DNA of 64,000 nt from an uncultured Reyranella sp. (GTDB lineage Bacteria; Pseudomonadota; Alphaproteobacteria; Reyranellales; Reyranellaceae). This document shows positions 63,827 through 64,000 of this stretch, piece by piece; within the stretch, counting starts at the first letter, position 1, and the number at the start of each line of letters is the position of its first letter. The notes under the pieces were generated by a model. It did no database searches, had not been told where the DNA came from, and saw only the letters and a list, made by a program, of their open reading frames with translations. Location: the NCBI RefSeq assembly GCF_945957355.1, contig NZ_CAMFKM010000008.1, positions 166,442 through 230,441 on the forward strand, read 5' to 3'. Made by a program: the position numbers and the translations under genes.

Positions 63827-64000
63827 CTAGGCCAGCATCGCGGCGGGTTGCTCGATATACGACTTGAGCGTCTGCAGGAACTGCGCGCCCAGGGCGCCGT
63901 CCACCACGCGGTGATCGACGGCCAGCGTGCAGCTCATGATGTTGCGGATGACCATCTCGCCCTTGCGGACGACCACCCGCTCCTCGCCCGCGCCGACGGC
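63827..64000 (-). CDS. pdhC: Dihydrolipoamide acyltransferase (pyruvate dehydrogenase E2), C-terminal end
   Basis: Only the last 57 residues lie in the window. They carry the E2 catalytic signature DHRVVDGALGAQFL (His and Asp of the acyltransferase site), preceded by MVIRNIMSCTLAV. Assignment to pyruvate rather than oxoglutarate dehydrogenase rests on the downstream lpd-lipA order and is inference. Confidence 0.88.
   Translation of the reverse strand, partial: AVGAGEERVVVRKGEMVIRNIMSCTLAVDHRVVDGALGAQFLQTLKSYIEQPAAMLA

Overview
The window is GC-rich and densely coded, with many 1-10 bp stop/start overlaps. It carries gene orders typical of Alphaproteobacteria: pdh-E2/lpd/lipA/ratA/pncC/ispDF, then dusB-ntrB-ntrC-ntrY-ntrX-dat-HAD-hfq-hflX, and rlpA-dacF-tmk-holB-metG-tatD-MBL. 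A fused ispDF, NtrYX beside NtrBC, and two Bug-type solute receptors without their transporters fit a Rhodospirillales- or Reyranella-like alphaproteobacterium. That taxonomic guess is inference only.

Layout. 1-5.4 kb: 3' part of mfd, a convergent and overlapping TetR regulator, then a DsbA-like oxidoreductase, an MFS transporter and an SDR on the minus strand. 5.4-10.6 kb: metabolic genes (SDR, PLP amino-acid lyase/racemase-like enzyme, CYTH protein, ThDP enzyme, Bug receptor). 10.9-17.3 kb: a secreted TPR protein, a DUF2975/XRE/lipoprotein-hydrolase operon, tRNA-Ser(UGA), an SGNH hydrolase and a secreted nuclease. 17.3-22.2 kb: tex, an acyl-CoA dehydrogenase and a second Bug receptor. 22.3-24.9 kb: a FixL/FixJ-like two-component pair plus a lone receiver. 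24.9-35.2 kb: an efflux and stress region with EmrA-EmrB-small membrane protein-Dps, a YdeP-type molybdoenzyme with a Na+/H+ antiporter, a membrane-anchored catalase-fold peroxidase with cytochrome b561, and msrB-msrA. 35.2-37.4 kb: LysR and a divergent SDR / short leader ORF / Atu4866-domain protein. 37.4-47.5 kb: cell-wall enzymes (transglycosylase, RlpA, DD-carboxypeptidase), DNA and translation genes, and mazG. 47.5-64 kb: inositol monophosphatase, groES, hflX, hfq, dat, the two Ntr systems, dusB, ispDF, pncC, ratA, lipA, lpd and the end of the pyruvate dehydrogenase E2 gene.

No rRNA, CRISPR array, intact insertion sequence, prophage or replication origin was seen. The most unusual structures are non-coding. 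Two 184-bp MITE-like elements, each bounded by TA and with nested palindromes, lie at 15439-15622 and 22049-22232. A three-hairpin leader sits in front of metG. Several clean palindromic operators are present. Most of the window is ordinary core genome, and no gene set here clearly forms a new defence or biosynthetic system. The best candidates for uncharacterised biology are the peroxidase/b561 pair, the 48-aa membrane protein between EmrB and Dps, and the 30-aa leader ORF.
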